Assembly (NCBI RefSeq): GCF_021431925.1
Contig: NZ_CP090371.1
Location: 2,604,001-2,668,000, forward strand
Length of the DNA stretch: 64,000 bases
Direction of reading: 5' to 3'
Source: Halobaculum sp. CBA1158
GTDB taxonomy: Archaea > Halobacteriota > Halobacteria > Halobacteriales > Haloferacaceae
Below, piece after piece: positions 15,774 to 25,769 of this stretch (position 1 is the stretch's first letter; each line of letters starts with the position of its first letter). A program made the position numbers and the translations under genes. Below the pieces are notes generated by a model. The model worked only from the letters and a program-made list of their open reading frames with translations. It did not search any database and had not been told where the DNA came from.

Positions 15774-17567
15774 TCAGTCGTCGTCGGTCGCCGTGTCGTC
15801 GTCGGCTACCTCGTAGCCGTACCGCTCGCGCGCGGCGTCCGGGGTCAGCTTCCCGAGGCCGAGATCCCGTTCGACGGCCGCTGCGTCGCGGTCGGCGGGG
15901 TCGCCGTAGCCGCCGCCCCCGGGAGTGCGAACGCTGACGACTGTGCCCGCCGGCAGGTCGCGGGTGTGTTTCGCGGGCAGTTTCTCGATCTCGTCGCCCG
16001 CGTCATCCACCAGGTATGCGGCACCGTTCGCGCCCTCGCCGCCGCCGGCGAGGCCGTACGGGCGCGACTCGTGGCGCTCGGCGAGCAGGCTGAGCCGGGC
16101 GGTGTGGTCGCGGACGCGGACATCGCGACGGAGGCCGAGGCCGCCGCGGTGTTCGCCCGCGCCGCCGGAGTCAGGCCGGAGTTCGTACCGTTCGATCCGG
16201 AGCGGGTAGGCCGTCTCCAGCACCTCCGCGGGGGTGTTCAGCGTGTTGCTCATGTGGACGTGGACCCCGTCCATGCCGTCGCCGCCGGCGCGGCCGCCGA
16301 AGCCGCCCCCCTGCGTCTCGTAGAACGCGTACGGCGTCGGCTCCTCCTCCCGAGGGTCCGTCCCGCCGAGCGTGACGTTGTTCATCGTCCCCTGGCCCGC
16401 GGCCGCGACCGCGTCGGGGGCGGCCGTCGCGAGCGCGCCGAGCACCGCGTCGGTGACGCGCTGGCTGGTCTCCAGGTTGCCGCCGACCACGGCGGCGGGC
16501 GGCCGCGGGTTCACGATGGTCCCCTCGGGCGCGACGATCTCGATCGGGCGATAGCAGCCGTGGTTCGGCGGGATGTCCGGGTCGGTGACGCAGCGGACGG
16601 CGTAGTACGTCGCCGACGCGGTGACGGCGAGCACGGCGTTGATCGGCCCCTCGGTCTGCTCGGCCGTCCCGGTGAAGTCGACGGTCACCTCGTCGCCGTC
16701 GACGGTGAGCGCGACCTCGATCGCGAGGTCCTCGGTGCCGCGGCCGTCGTCGTCGAGCGCGTCGGCGAACTCGTAGGTGCCGTCCGGCACCGCGGCGATC
16801 TCGGCGCGCATCCGGCGCTCGGAGTAGTTCTTGATCTCCTCTAAGGCCGGCTCCAGATCCGCGCCGTGTTCGGCCGCGAGCTCGCGGAACCGCCGTCGGC
16901 CGGTCGCGTTCGCGGCCACCTGCGCGCGGAGGTCGCCGCGGCGCTCCTCCGGAGTCCTGACGTTGGCGAGGATCATCGACAGCACGTCCTCGCGCACCTC
17001 GCCCTCCGGCGTGCCGTCGTCGGCGACCTCCCCGGTCCCTTCCTCGAACTTCACCGGCGGGATGCGCAGGCCCTCCTGGTAGATCTCGGTTGAATCAGCT
17101 GCCACCGAGCCGGCCGTGGAGCCGCCGATGTCGGCGTGGTGCGCGCGGTTGGCGGCGAAGGCGATCACCTCGTCGCCTGCGGCGTCGTGTATCGGCGTCA
17201 CCAGCGTCAGGTCCGGGAGGTGTGCGCCGCCCCGGAACGGGTCGTTGAGGAGGACGGAGTCGCCGGGCGAGAGCGTCTCCGCCGGGAACGCCTCGACCGC
17301 GGCGGCGACGGAGTACGGCATCGCGCCGAGGTGGACCGGCATCGTCTCCGCCTGCGCGATCATCTCGCCCGCGGCGTCGAACAGCGCCGTCGAGCAGTCG
17401 CGCCGCTCCTTGATGTTCGGCGAGTAGCCCGTCCGCACCAGGGTCGCGTTCATCTCCTCGGCGACCGCCTCGCAGCCGTTGCGGATCACCTCGAGGGTGA
17501 CCGAGTCGACCGCGGTCCCGGAGCCGTCGGCGTCGCCGCCGGCGGCGCTCTCGCCTCGGTCGGTCAT
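15774..17567 (-). CDS. hyuB: Hydantoinase B/oxoprolinase, HyuB
   Basis: 597-residue beta-type subunit of the ATP-dependent hydantoinase/5-oxoprolinase/acetone-carboxylase superfamily. Family blocks seen: EVIRNGCEAVAEEMNATLVR, SPNIKERRDCSTALFDAAG, ETMPVHLGAMPYSV, LNDPFRGGAHLPDLTLVTP, RAHHADIGG, and GGGGYGDPADRD near the end. Its ATG overlaps the stop of hyuA (17564-17567), so the two are one operon and form a heteromeric enzyme that opens a lactam or hydantoin ring with ATP. The exact substrate cannot be told from sequence; the adjacent amidase suggests cyclic amide or amidated nitrogen compounds. Confidence 0.9.
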   Translation of the reverse strand: MTDRGESAAGGDADGSGTAVDSVTLEVIRNGCEAVAEEMNATLVRTGYSPNIKERRDCSTALFDAAGEMIAQAETMPVHLGAMPYSVAAAVEAFPAETLSPGDSVLLNDPFRGGAHLPDLTLVTPIHDAAGDEVIAFAANRAHHADIGGSTAGSVAADSTEIYQEGLRIPPVKFEEGTGEVADDGTPEGEVREDVLSMILANVRTPEERRGDLRAQVAANATGRRRFRELAAEHGADLEPALEEIKNYSERRMRAEIAAVPDGTYEFADALDDDGRGTEDLAIEVALTVDGDEVTVDFTGTAEQTEGPINAVLAVTASATYYAVRCVTDPDIPPNHGCYRPIEIVAPEGTIVNPRPPAAVVGGNLETSQRVTDAVLGALATAAPDAVAAAGQGTMNNVTLGGTDPREEEPTPYAFYETQGGGFGGRAGGDGMDGVHVHMSNTLNTPAEVLETAYPLRIERYELRPDSGGAGEHRGGLGLRRDVRVRDHTARLSLLAERHESRPYGLAGGGEGANGAAYLVDDAGDEIEKLPAKHTRDLPAGTVVSVRTPGGGGYGDPADRDAAAVERDLGLGKLTPDAARERYGYEVADDDTATDDD

Positions 17568-19675
17568 TCGCCCGCACCCCCGGTCTCGACGACGAGGTTC
17601 GCGTCGCCGTCGACGCGGGCGCGCTGGTCCGGGTGGACGACGACCGTGCTCTCGCTCCCCTCGACGACCGCCGGCCCGTCGACCGTCGCGTCCGTGGGGA
17701 GCCGGCCGCGGTCGTACACCGGCGTGTCGCGGGCGGTGCCGGCGTCGTCGCGGTTGCCGTCGGCAGCACCGCCGTCGCCGCCGGCGGTCGGGAAGCCGAC
17801 CCGCCGCGTCTCCCGGATCGCGTCGTCCGGGTCGCCGGCGCGGTCCTCGGCGGCCAGGTCCGGCGGCTCGACCAGCCCGCGCGCTCGCAGTCGCACCGTG
17901 ACCAGCTCCACCGGCTCCCCCGGCGAGGCGTGGCCGTACCGGCGCTCGTGTGCCGCGTGGAAGCGCTCGCCGACGGCGTCGAGTGCCTCGCCGTCGACCG
18001 CGCCCTCGACGGGCACGGAGAGGTCGAACGACTGCCCGGCGTACCGCAGGTCGAGCGTGCGCTCGAAGGCCATCTCGTCGTCCGTGCGACCGGCGTCGCG
18101 CAGTTCCGTCCGGCCCTCCGCCTCGAACGACTCGTAGGCGTCACGGAGGGCCGCAGGATCCACGTCGTCCAGCCGGCGCACCATCGAAGTCGAGTAGTCG
18201 TACACCACGTCGCTGATGAGCAGCCCCAGCGCCGAGAGGACGCCCGCGGCACGCGGGACGATCACCTCGGGAACGTCCAGCGCCTCCGCGAGGGCGGTCG
18301 CGTGCAGCGGCCCCGCGCCGCCGAAGGCGACGAGCGCGAACTCGCGGGGGTCGTAGCCGCGCTCGACGCTGACGACGCGAAGCGCCCGGCGCATGTTCGC
18401 GTTCGCGACCCTGAGCACGCCGCGGGCCGCCGCCGCCGTCGCGTCGGGGTCGCCGGCGACGGCCTCCGCCAGCGGGGCGAACGCGTCGCGGACGGCGTCG
18501 GCGTCGCGGCCGAGCGCGTCCGGGAGGAACCCCGAGGGGTCGATCCGGCCGAGCACGAGATGGGCGTCGGTGACGGTCGGCTCGGTCCCGCCGCGGTTGT
18601 AGCAGACGGGTCCCGGCTCGGCTCCCGCCGAGCGCGGCCCGACCCGGAGTGCACCCCCCGTGTCGACGTAGCCGATGGAGCCGCCGCCCGCGCCGACGGT
18701 GTGGATGTCCACGGTCGGCACCGAGACGGGGTAGTCGCCCACCTCGGTGTCGGTCGTCACGAGCGGGTCGCCGTCGCGGACGAGGCTCACGTCGCAGGAG
18801 GTGCCGCCCATGTCCATCGTGATCAGGTCGTCGACGCCGCGGCGGCCGGCGACGTGGGTCGCGCCGCGCACGCCCGCCGCCGGCCCCGAGAGGAGGGTGT
18901 CGACCGGGCGCTCGCGGGCGGCGTCGCTCGCCATCAGCCCGCCGTTCGACCCCATCACCCGCAGCGGCACGTCGATCCCGAAGTCGCCGACGGCCGCCGA
19001 CAGGGAGCCGAGGTACGCGTCCATCACGGGCTTGAGCGCGGCGTTCATCGCGGTCGTGAGGGTGCGCTCGTACTCGCGGATCTCCGGGAGCACCTCCGAG
19101 GAGAGCGAGACGCTGGCGTCGACGCCCTCCTCGCGGAGGATCTCGCGGACGCGACGCTCGTGGTCCGGGTGCTCGAAGGAGAAGAGGAGGGAGACGGCGA
19201 GGCTCTCCACCCCCGACTCGCGGAGGTCGCCGGCGAGGTCGCGGACGACGTCCTCGTCGAGGTCGCGGACGATCGCTCCGCGCTCGTCCACCCGTTCGGG
19301 CACCTCGAAGCGGCGGTCGCGGGGCACCACCGGTTCGGGCTTGGTCGCGTCGAAGTCGTAGATGTCGGGGCGCGTCTGGCGGCCGATCTCGACTGCGTCG
19401 CGAAAGCCCTCAGTCGTCAGGAGGGCCGTGTCGGCCCACTCGCCCTCCAGCACGGCGTTCGTCGCGACGGTCGTCCCGTGGCCGAGGAACTCGACCGAGT
19501 CGAGCGGCGCGTCGAGGCCGTGCAGGCCGGTGACGACGCCCTCGTCGGGGGACTCCGGGGTCGACGGCGTCTTGTCGACGCGGACGCGGCCGTCGCGGAC
19601 CGTCACGAGGTCCGTGAACGTGCCGCCCACGTCGACGCCGACGCGCGTGCCCGTCGGCGTGTGGTCGTCGGTCAT
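17564..19675 (-). CDS. hyuA: Hydantoinase/oxoprolinase A subunit, HyuA
   Basis: 703-residue ATP-binding subunit. The ASKHA-type phosphate loop VGVDVGGTFTDLV lies at residues 12-24, with LGHGTTVATNAVLEG, the second nucleotide motif TMDMGGTSCDVSLV, GAGGGSIGYVD and ALVAFGGAGPLHATALA. It starts at the ATG at 19673-19675; further upstream the frame runs into a repeat and is not protein-like. First gene of hyuA-hyuB. A related HyuA in bacteria phosphorylates the substrate ring oxygen before hydrolysis by HyuB. Confidence 0.92.
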   Translation of the reverse strand: MTDDHTPTGTRVGVDVGGTFTDLVTVRDGRVRVDKTPSTPESPDEGVVTGLHGLDAPLDSVEFLGHGTTVATNAVLEGEWADTALLTTEGFRDAVEIGRQTRPDIYDFDATKPEPVVPRDRRFEVPERVDERGAIVRDLDEDVVRDLAGDLRESGVESLAVSLLFSFEHPDHERRVREILREEGVDASVSLSSEVLPEIREYERTLTTAMNAALKPVMDAYLGSLSAAVGDFGIDVPLRVMGSNGGLMASDAARERPVDTLLSGPAAGVRGATHVAGRRGVDDLITMDMGGTSCDVSLVRDGDPLVTTDTEVGDYPVSVPTVDIHTVGAGGGSIGYVDTGGALRVGPRSAGAEPGPVCYNRGGTEPTVTDAHLVLGRIDPSGFLPDALGRDADAVRDAFAPLAEAVAGDPDATAAAARGVLRVANANMRRALRVVSVERGYDPREFALVAFGGAGPLHATALAEALDVPEVIVPRAAGVLSALGLLISDVVYDYSTSMVRRLDDVDPAALRDAYESFEAEGRTELRDAGRTDDEMAFERTLDLRYAGQSFDLSVPVEGAVDGEALDAVGERFHAAHERRYGHASPGEPVELVTVRLRARGLVEPPDLAAEDRAGDPDDAIRETRRVGFPTAGGDGGAADGNRDDAGTARDTPVYDRGRLPTDATVDGPAVVEGSESTVVVHPDQRARVDGDANLVVETGGAGE

Positions 19676-19761
19676 ACCCGAGGGTACGGGGGGACGGTTG
19701 TATGCGTTCGCCTCCCGGACGACCGATCGACGCGCTCCCGGTCGGGCGGCCGCCAGGAGCC

Positions 19762-19817
19762 GGAGCGATACTGGCCCGTGGTCGGAGCGATACTGGCCCG
19801 TGGTCGGAGCGATACTG
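19762..19817. repeat. Tandem 22-bp repeat in hyuA/amidase divergent promoter
   Basis: Two identical units starting GGAGCGATACTGGCCCGTGG (19762-19783, 19784-19805) and a third partial copy of the first 12 bases (19806-19817). The array ends 33 bases before the amidase ATG and begins 86 bases from the hyuA ATG. The 22-base period equals two helical turns, which suits cooperative regulator binding. Confidence 0.7.
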
Positions 19818-19850
19818 ATACGTCGGTGTGTCCGTACGGTCACACGTCAC

Positions 19851-21290
19851 ATGGTCGACGAACGCCACGTCGAGATCGCGGCCGATCGCCTGGGAGTCGC
19901 ACTCGACGCGACGGAGATCGCGAGCTACGCCGCCGACGCGAGCGACGCCGCCGCGATGGCCGGCTCGTTCGAACCGGCGACGGACGACCGCGAGCCCCGC
20001 GAGTACGCCGCCGGCGACGACGAGTACAACGCCTTCCGCTATCGCGTCGACGGCGAGAGAGGCGACGGACCGCTGGCGGACCTTCGCGTCGCCGTGAAGG
20101 ACAACATGGCCGTCGCGGGGGTGCCGATGACCTGCGGATCCGCCGGCGTCGACTTCACCCCGGAGTACGACGCGACCGTGGTCCGACGGCTCGACGCGGC
20201 GGGCGCGCGGCTCCTCGGCACCACCAACATGGACGAGTTCGCGCTGACGACGACCGGCGAGACGTGCGCGCACGGGCCGACGAGGAATCCGGCGACCGAC
20301 GACGGCGTCCCGGGCGGCTCCTCCAGCGGCAGCGGGGCGGCCGTCGCGGCGGACCTCGCTGACGCCGCGCTGGGGAGCGACACGGGCGGAAGTATCCGGA
20401 TCCCCGCCTCCTACTGCGGCGTGGTCGGCCTGAAGCCGACTCACCGGACGGTCCCGCGGTTCGGCTTCGGCGACCTCGCGCCGTCGCTCGACCACGTCGG
20501 ACCCCTCGCGTCGTCCGTGTCGACGGCGTTTCGGGTGTACGACGCGATCGCGGGACCGGACCCGCGCGACCTCTCCTCGCGCGCGGCCCGCCCGACGGCC
20601 GACACCCGCGAGGCGGTCGGCAACCCGGTCGACGGGCTGACCGTCGGCGTCGTCGACGAGGCGATGGCCGGTGCCGACGACGGCGTCCGAGACCGGGTGA
20701 CTGCGGCGCTCGAGGAACTGGCGGCCGACGGCGTCGAGACGACCCGCGTGTCCCTCCCGCGCTTCGACGAGATGGCGGCGGTCGTCGTCGCGGTCGCGAA
20801 CTGCGAGTTCGCCTCGTTGCTGGCGAACCGCGGCCTCGTCCGGGGGAGCGGCACCGGCTACGCGGACCCGTGGCGGGCGGCGGCGGCGGACCTCGACTGG
20901 GACGCGCTGGGCGAGGGCGTCGTCGACAGCGCGGTCACCTTCGAGGCGCTGTACGAGGCCACCGAGGGCCGGGCGTACGTCGGCGCACAGAACGTCCGTA
21001 CTCGGTTCACCGAGGCGGTCGACCGGGCCCTCGAGGACGTCGACGCGCTGGCGCTGCCGACGACGAGGACGACGGCCCCGGACTTCGGGCAGGTGACCAC
21101 CACCGAGGACGTGATGGACACGATCGCCCACACCGGCCCGTTCAACCTCGCCGGCACCCCCGCGCTGTCGGTTCCGGCGGGGGCCGTCGACGGCCGACCG
21201 GTCGGACTCCAGCTCGTCGCCGACTGGTTCGACGAGCCGACCCTCGCGCGCCTCGGGGCGAGCCTCGAGTCGGAGTCCGAACTCGAGTAG
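19851..21290 (+). CDS. Amidase (amidase-signature family)
   Basis: 479-residue cytoplasmic amide hydrolase. The Ser-cisSer-Lys triad is visible: Lys83 (RVAVKDNMAV), cis-Ser157 (PGGSSSGSGAAVA) and nucleophile Ser181 (SDTGGSIRIPAS), with the usual 24-residue gap between serines. The family also includes GatA of the tRNA amidotransferase, but no gatB or gatC is nearby. Divergent from hyuAB, separated by a tandem repeat, so a catabolic amidase working with the hydantoinase is more likely. Start ATG 19851; an upstream frame extension runs through the repeats. Confidence 0.88.
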   Translation: MVDERHVEIAADRLGVALDATEIASYAADASDAAAMAGSFEPATDDREPREYAAGDDEYNAFRYRVDGERGDGPLADLRVAVKDNMAVAGVPMTCGSAGVDFTPEYDATVVRRLDAAGARLLGTTNMDEFALTTTGETCAHGPTRNPATDDGVPGGSSSGSGAAVAADLADAALGSDTGGSIRIPASYCGVVGLKPTHRTVPRFGFGDLAPSLDHVGPLASSVSTAFRVYDAIAGPDPRDLSSRAARPTADTREAVGNPVDGLTVGVVDEAMAGADDGVRDRVTAALEELAADGVETTRVSLPRFDEMAAVVVAVANCEFASLLANRGLVRGSGTGYADPWRAAAADLDWDALGEGVVDSAVTFEALYEATEGRAYVGAQNVRTRFTEAVDRALEDVDALALPTTRTTAPDFGQVTTTEDVMDTIAHTGPFNLAGTPALSVPAGAVDGRPVGLQLVADWFDEPTLARLGASLESESELE

Positions 21291-21305
21291 GGGTCCGAGC
21301 CCGCG

Positions 21306-23084
21306 TCAGCGCTCCTCGCTGTGGCGCACGTCCACCGCGATCCCGCGGGTCGACGAACGCATCTCCGCGCCGTGCATCTCGGCGCGGCCGACGGCGAACG
21401 CCCGCGGTCCCTCGACGACGACCTCGTCGCCGACGCGGACCTCGTCGTCCGCGTCGACGACGCCCGGCGCGAGGACGCTCCCCTGCGGGACGAACGAGTC
21501 GATCTCGACGGTCTTGGTCGGGGCGTCGCTCTCGACCCAGCGGCGCGCGCCCGCGAGGGTGAACGCCAGCGCGCCGTAGGTGGGCACCATCGTCGCCAGC
21601 AGCTCCTCGTCGTCGTCGCGGACCTGGAGCTTCGGATACCGCGAGCGCGTGTTCAGCTCGTCGAAGAGGTCGTCGCCCGCGCCGTCGCCGAGCATGTAGT
21701 CGGCGATGGCGCGGACGGTGTTGTGCTGGCGCTCGCGCTTGGTGTACTTCAGCTCCCCGTCGAGAGCGGACATGAGGTTCGCGATTGACTCGGTCGTCGT
21801 CGGGTGATCCTCGACGGTGTACTCGAAGGGCACGTCGACCGCCGCCGCGACGCGCTCGCAGATGTCCCGGTAGCCGTCCTCGGGAACGTGCGCGATGACT
21901 CGGGGGTAGTCGTTGCGCTCCAGATACCGCCGCAACACCTCGGCGACGAACTCCTTCTCGTCTTCGGACCACCGGCCGGTCACGACGGTGTCGTAGTGCT
22001 GGGCCGGGTAGGTGAGTTCGAGTTCTTGGGGAACGACGCCGATCGGCGAGGTCATCGACGCGAGGTGCGCGCGGAACTGAATCGCGTCGTGGAACTGGCC
22101 GTGGCTCTGGCTCTCGGAGTACGGCTTGCGCGCCGAGCACGGCACAAGCACGAGGGGGTTGCGGAAGCGGTTCACGTAGCGCTCGCTCACGCGCTCGGCG
22201 AAGCGCTGGATCTCCGGGCGGCGGATCGTGTCGCTCGTCGCCGCCGCCAGCTCGTTGTTGCGGGCGACCGGCGCGCGTTCCTCGACGTAGGCGTACTGCT
22301 GGTCCAGCTCCCGGAACGCGGCGGTGAGCCACTGCTCGTGGCGGGCCTGCCCCTCGACGTAGTCGCGCAGGCGACCCTCGCGGATCCGCCGCCGGACGCG
22401 ACGCAGTTCCGCCTCGAGGGCGTTGCCGTTGTGCGCCTCGCAGGCGGCGCGGTCGAACTCCTCGCGCGGCACCTGACAGGCGGGACACGAGCACGGGAGT
22501 TCGTCCAGGTCCTCCAGGAAGCGTTCGCCCTCGTCGGTGAGGTACTTCCCCTGGCTCCCCTTCACCCGCGCCCGCTTCGCGTCGACGAGGTCGACGCCGG
22601 CGTACACGAGCGTCGCGACGTTCAGCGGGGTGGCGACCCCCGAGAGGTAGAGAGCCGTGTCGGCGGGCACCGACCCGCGCACGTCGATCACGGCCTCGGC
22701 GAACGCCGATGCGTGACCGACGACCCCCTGCGCGTTCGAGAGCGCGTACGCGTCCACGTCCGCCTCGGCGGCCCCGCCGGCGGCCGGCGCGTCGCTCGTG
22801 ATCACGGCGGCCGTCGGGCCGTCGACGGCGGCGGCCGCCTCGGCGTAGTCGGGGGCGAAGCCGTCGACCACCTCCTCGCGCGTGCCCGCCGGGTACGCGC
22901 GGTGCGGCAGGATCGTGAGGACGGAGGCGTCGCCCTCGGGCACGTCGCGGTCGGCGTTCCACAGCGACCCGGCGTCGCAGACCACGTCGTCCGCGAGCGC
23001 CGGAGTCGCGAGGGGCGAATCGAGGCGAAGCTCCCCGAGTCGGGCGGCCCCGTCCCGCTCGTGGACCTCGAAGTAGTCGGTCAT
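21306..23084 (-). CDS. arcS: Archaeosine synthase ArcS
   Basis: 592-residue TGT-like paralogue that converts preQ0 at tRNA position 15 toward archaeosine. The N-terminal half is a degenerate TGT barrel; a cysteine cluster SCPACQVP sits mid-protein. The ArcS-specific core motif LVPCSARKPYSESQSHGQFH is complete, and a C-terminal PUA domain spans about 510-590 (VEIDSFVPQGSVLAPGVVDA, VVVEGPRAFAVGRAEM). It lies directly downstream of tgtA on the same strand with 24 bases between, so both steps of the pathway are encoded together. Confidence 0.93.
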   Translation of the reverse strand: MTDYFEVHERDGAARLGELRLDSPLATPALADDVVCDAGSLWNADRDVPEGDASVLTILPHRAYPAGTREEVVDGFAPDYAEAAAAVDGPTAAVITSDAPAAGGAAEADVDAYALSNAQGVVGHASAFAEAVIDVRGSVPADTALYLSGVATPLNVATLVYAGVDLVDAKRARVKGSQGKYLTDEGERFLEDLDELPCSCPACQVPREEFDRAACEAHNGNALEAELRRVRRRIREGRLRDYVEGQARHEQWLTAAFRELDQQYAYVEERAPVARNNELAAATSDTIRRPEIQRFAERVSERYVNRFRNPLVLVPCSARKPYSESQSHGQFHDAIQFRAHLASMTSPIGVVPQELELTYPAQHYDTVVTGRWSEDEKEFVAEVLRRYLERNDYPRVIAHVPEDGYRDICERVAAAVDVPFEYTVEDHPTTTESIANLMSALDGELKYTKRERQHNTVRAIADYMLGDGAGDDLFDELNTRSRYPKLQVRDDDEELLATMVPTYGALAFTLAGARRWVESDAPTKTVEIDSFVPQGSVLAPGVVDADDEVRVGDEVVVEGPRAFAVGRAEMHGAEMRSSTRGIAVDVRHSEER

Positions 23085-23108
23085 GGCCCGAGGTGTGCGG
23101 CGCGGGCG

Positions 23109-24632
23109 TTATTCGCTTTCGCTTCGTGACTCAACCGGATCGGGGCCTTCGCCGCCGGCGCTCGCGTGGAGATCTTCCAGCGTCACCGACTCGGGGATCA
23201 CCGCGAGCGCATCGGCTCCCCAGCCCTCGTGGGCGAGCGTCACGCGTGTCTCGGGGTTCGCCTCGACGAGCGCGCGGACTCCCTGGGCCGCGGCGCGCTC
23301 GGCGGCCGCGTCCGTGCGGTCGGGAACCTCTGCGGTCAGCGGATACGTCTCCGAGAGCGCCCGGGGGAACGGCCCGAACGGCGGGACGACGCGCCAGACC
23401 TCCTCGTAGTCGTGGTCGGAGGGTTCGCCGTACTCCGAGCACAGCAGGCTGTCGGGCACGTCGAGGCGCGCGATCCGGTCGTGGTGGCGGCGTACTTCCG
23501 GTCGCCGGGCCGACTCGTGAGAGACGCCGAAGAAGGTGCCCGTAGAGGCGCTGTCGACGCGCTCCAGTCGGTCGGCGTGCTCCAGCAGGGCGCGGTAGCC
23601 GTCGGTCATCGCGGGGTGGCCGCGGGCGCGCTTCTCGACGAGTTCGAGCAGGTCGCCGTCGCGGATCGCCTGCTTCACGCGCCGGAGTTCCTCGAAGGTG
23701 ACGTGGAGGTTGTGCTCGGCGAGCAGGGACTCCCGCTCGTCGCTTGCGGCCGCACGCAACGCCTCGGGCGTGTGCTCGTGACAGATGGGACACGAACACG
23801 GGAGGTACTCGAGGTCTTCCAGCTGCTCGGTGCCCGAGACCGTGAGGTAGCGGCCGTCGCGGGCCATCAGCGCGTAGGCGGCCGAGTCGAACAGGTCACA
23901 GCCGAGCGCGACCGCCAGCGCGAACATCATCGGGTGGCCCGCGCCGAACAGGTGGACCGGGCAGTCCTCGCTCAGCCCGCGCTTGGCGGCGGCGACGGCG
24001 TCGACCATGTCGTCGTAGCGGTAGCCGTTCATCATCGGCACGACCGCGCCGACGGGGAACACGTCCAGATCCGTCGCGGCGGCCTCCCGTCCGGCCCGCT
24101 CACGCAGGTCCGGGTAGGTGCTGCCCTGAACCGGGGCGTTGACGAGCATGTCGCCGGTGTCGACGGCCTCGGCGTCCGCGAGCGCCTGCCGGGTCACGTC
24201 CAGGTCCGATTCGGCCCGCTCGCGGCTCGCGTCCGGCGGGGTGGGGATGTCGACCGGGGTGCCCACGTCGCTGCCGATGTCGCGCTGGAACTCCAGGATC
24301 TCCGTCGTCGTGGTGTCGATCTCGCCGTACTCGGCCAGTTGGAAGCTCCCCGAGTCGGTCATGATCGCGCCGTCGAAGCCGAGCAGCTCGTGAAGCCCCT
24401 CCGAGAGCGCGCGCTCGTGGAGGTCCTCGGTCGTGCGGATGATGTAGGAGTTGGTGATCAGCATGTCCGCGCCGAACTCCGACCGGAGGCGGCCCGGGTC
24501 GATCGTCTCGATGTTGGGGTTGATCACAGGGAGCAGCGCCGGCGTCTCGACGGTGACGCCCGCGCGTGGGACCTCAAGCCGGCCGATCCTGCCGGCGGCG
24601 TCGTGGTCCCGGATCTCGAAGTGCTCGCGCAT
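23109..24632 (-). CDS. tgtA: tRNA-guanine(15) transglycosylase TgtA
   Basis: 507-residue archaeal TGT, which exchanges guanine 15 of tRNA for preQ0. Catalytic Asp93 lies in [15 protein letters not shown] and the second catalytic Asp in [20 protein letters not shown]. Zinc ligands are in the CSCPIC cluster followed by a downstream His (EHTPEAL / EHNLHV). The protein ends without a PUA domain; that domain is on ArcS next door. Start ATG 24630-24632. Confidence 0.95.
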   Translation of the reverse strand: MREHFEIRDHDAAGRIGRLEVPRAGVTVETPALLPVINPNIETIDPGRLRSEFGADMLITNSYIIRTTEDLHERALSEGLHELLGFDGAIMTDSGSFQLAEYGEIDTTTTEILEFQRDIGSDVGTPVDIPTPPDASRERAESDLDVTRQALADAEAVDTGDMLVNAPVQGSTYPDLRERAGREAAATDLDVFPVGAVVPMMNGYRYDDMVDAVAAAKRGLSEDCPVHLFGAGHPMMFALAVALGCDLFDSAAYALMARDGRYLTVSGTEQLEDLEYLPCSCPICHEHTPEALRAAASDERESLLAEHNLHVTFEELRRVKQAIRDGDLLELVEKRARGHPAMTDGYRALLEHADRLERVDSASTGTFFGVSHESARRPEVRRHHDRIARLDVPDSLLCSEYGEPSDHDYEEVWRVVPPFGPFPRALSETYPLTAEVPDRTDAAAERAAAQGVRALVEANPETRVTLAHEGWGADALAVIPESVTLEDLHASAGGEGPDPVESRSESE

Positions 24633-24890
24633 GGCCGGGCTTCCCGGGGCGCGCGAGTAAGGGTGTCGCTCGGCGGCGGACCGGCGACGACGCTGGCGAG
24701 CGATCCCGGAACCGTGGGTGGCGAACGGACGACACGCGATCCGATACCGGTCGGGCTCGGAGCGACCGGGCTCCGCGAGGCGGGCGTGTCGTCGCGTCGC
24801 GGCACGCCCCGCGGCCGATCAGGACACGGTGCGCCGGAGTGGATCCGGCATCGGATAAGAGGGTTCGGACGGGGAGGGGATCGGCAGCAG

Positions 24891-25730
24891 TCAGCCGAGG
24901 GGGAGCGCGATCGCGACGTCCACGAGCGCGCCGGTCGTCCCGGTCCCGCCGCCTCCGCCCTCGGCGTCGACGCCGGGGCCGTACGCCACGACCACGTACA
25001 GGAGGCCGAACAGGACCGCGTCGTACGCGCCGTGAAGCAGCGACGGGACGACGAGGTTGTCGGTGTACTCGTAGGTGACGCCGAAGACGAGGGTGATGAC
25101 CGTCAGCGAGCCGACCGTGACGAGTCGCGCGGCCGGCGCGCCCGAGAGCGCGACGTAGTGGACGGCCCCGAAGATGGCGCTGGCGATCGGGATCGCGACC
25201 CGCGCCGGGAACGCCTCCCGGAGGCGGTTCTGGACGACGCCCCGAAAGAGGATCTCCTCGCCCGGTCCGATGAAGACGAACGCCGCGGGGATCAACAGCA
25301 GCAGGACCTCCGGGTTCTCCGCGCCGAGTTCCGCCGTCTGGTTCGGCGCGCCCTCCGCGCCGACCGCGAGCAGGATCGATCCGACCCCGAACAGCAGGAC
25401 GAACGACCCGACGAACCCCGCGACCGTGATCGCAAGGTCGCGCAGCGACGGGATCGAGAACAGCGACAGCGGCGAGCGCCCGCGACGCAGGAGGTAGATC
25501 GACGCCAGCCCGCCGAAGGAGATCCCCTGGACGAACACGAGCGAGAGCGCGACCTGTGCCAGCGGCGACACCGAGAAGCCCGCCAGCACGACCGCGAGGA
25601 ACACGAGGTTCACCACGGCCGCCGCGACGACGACGCCGGCGAGCCCGAGCCCGACCGCCGCCAACACCGCCTGCGCTCGCGGGTCCAGTCCGTGATACCA
25701 CGCTCGGACCCGGCCAACTGACTCGGCCAT
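24891..25730 (-). CDS. CPBP-family intramembrane metalloprotease
   Basis: 279 residues with about eight hydrophobic segments. Three CPBP (Abi/Rce1-like) motifs are present: EE-x3-R in GPGEEILFRGVVQ, the F-x3-H in SAIFGAVHYVALSG and the final H in PSLLHGAYDAV. These place zinc in the membrane for cleavage of a membrane substrate, in archaea mostly unknown. A paralogue with the same motifs is at 60360-61103. Probably monocistronic. Confidence 0.88.
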   Translation of the reverse strand: MAESVGRVRAWYHGLDPRAQAVLAAVGLGLAGVVVAAAVVNLVFLAVVLAGFSVSPLAQVALSLVFVQGISFGGLASIYLLRRGRSPLSLFSIPSLRDLAITVAGFVGSFVLLFGVGSILLAVGAEGAPNQTAELGAENPEVLLLLIPAAFVFIGPGEEILFRGVVQNRLREAFPARVAIPIASAIFGAVHYVALSGAPAARLVTVGSLTVITLVFGVTYEYTDNLVVPSLLHGAYDAVLFGLLYVVVAYGPGVDAEGGGGGTGTTGALVDVAIALPLG

Positions 25731-25769
25731 TACGCCCGATCAGTCCCCCACGGTCAAATGCCTACCGTG

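Noticed and set aside
17633-20362. Very long open frame on the + strand across hyuAB and the amidase
   Set aside because: It is the antisense/shifted frame of hyuA and hyuB, rich in Arg and Val, with no family motif; GC-rich DNA gives many such frames.
19851-21290. Amidase as GatA of the tRNA-dependent amidotransferase
   Set aside because: No gatB or gatC near and the gene faces hyuAB; a catabolic amidase is simpler, though sequence alone does not exclude GatA.
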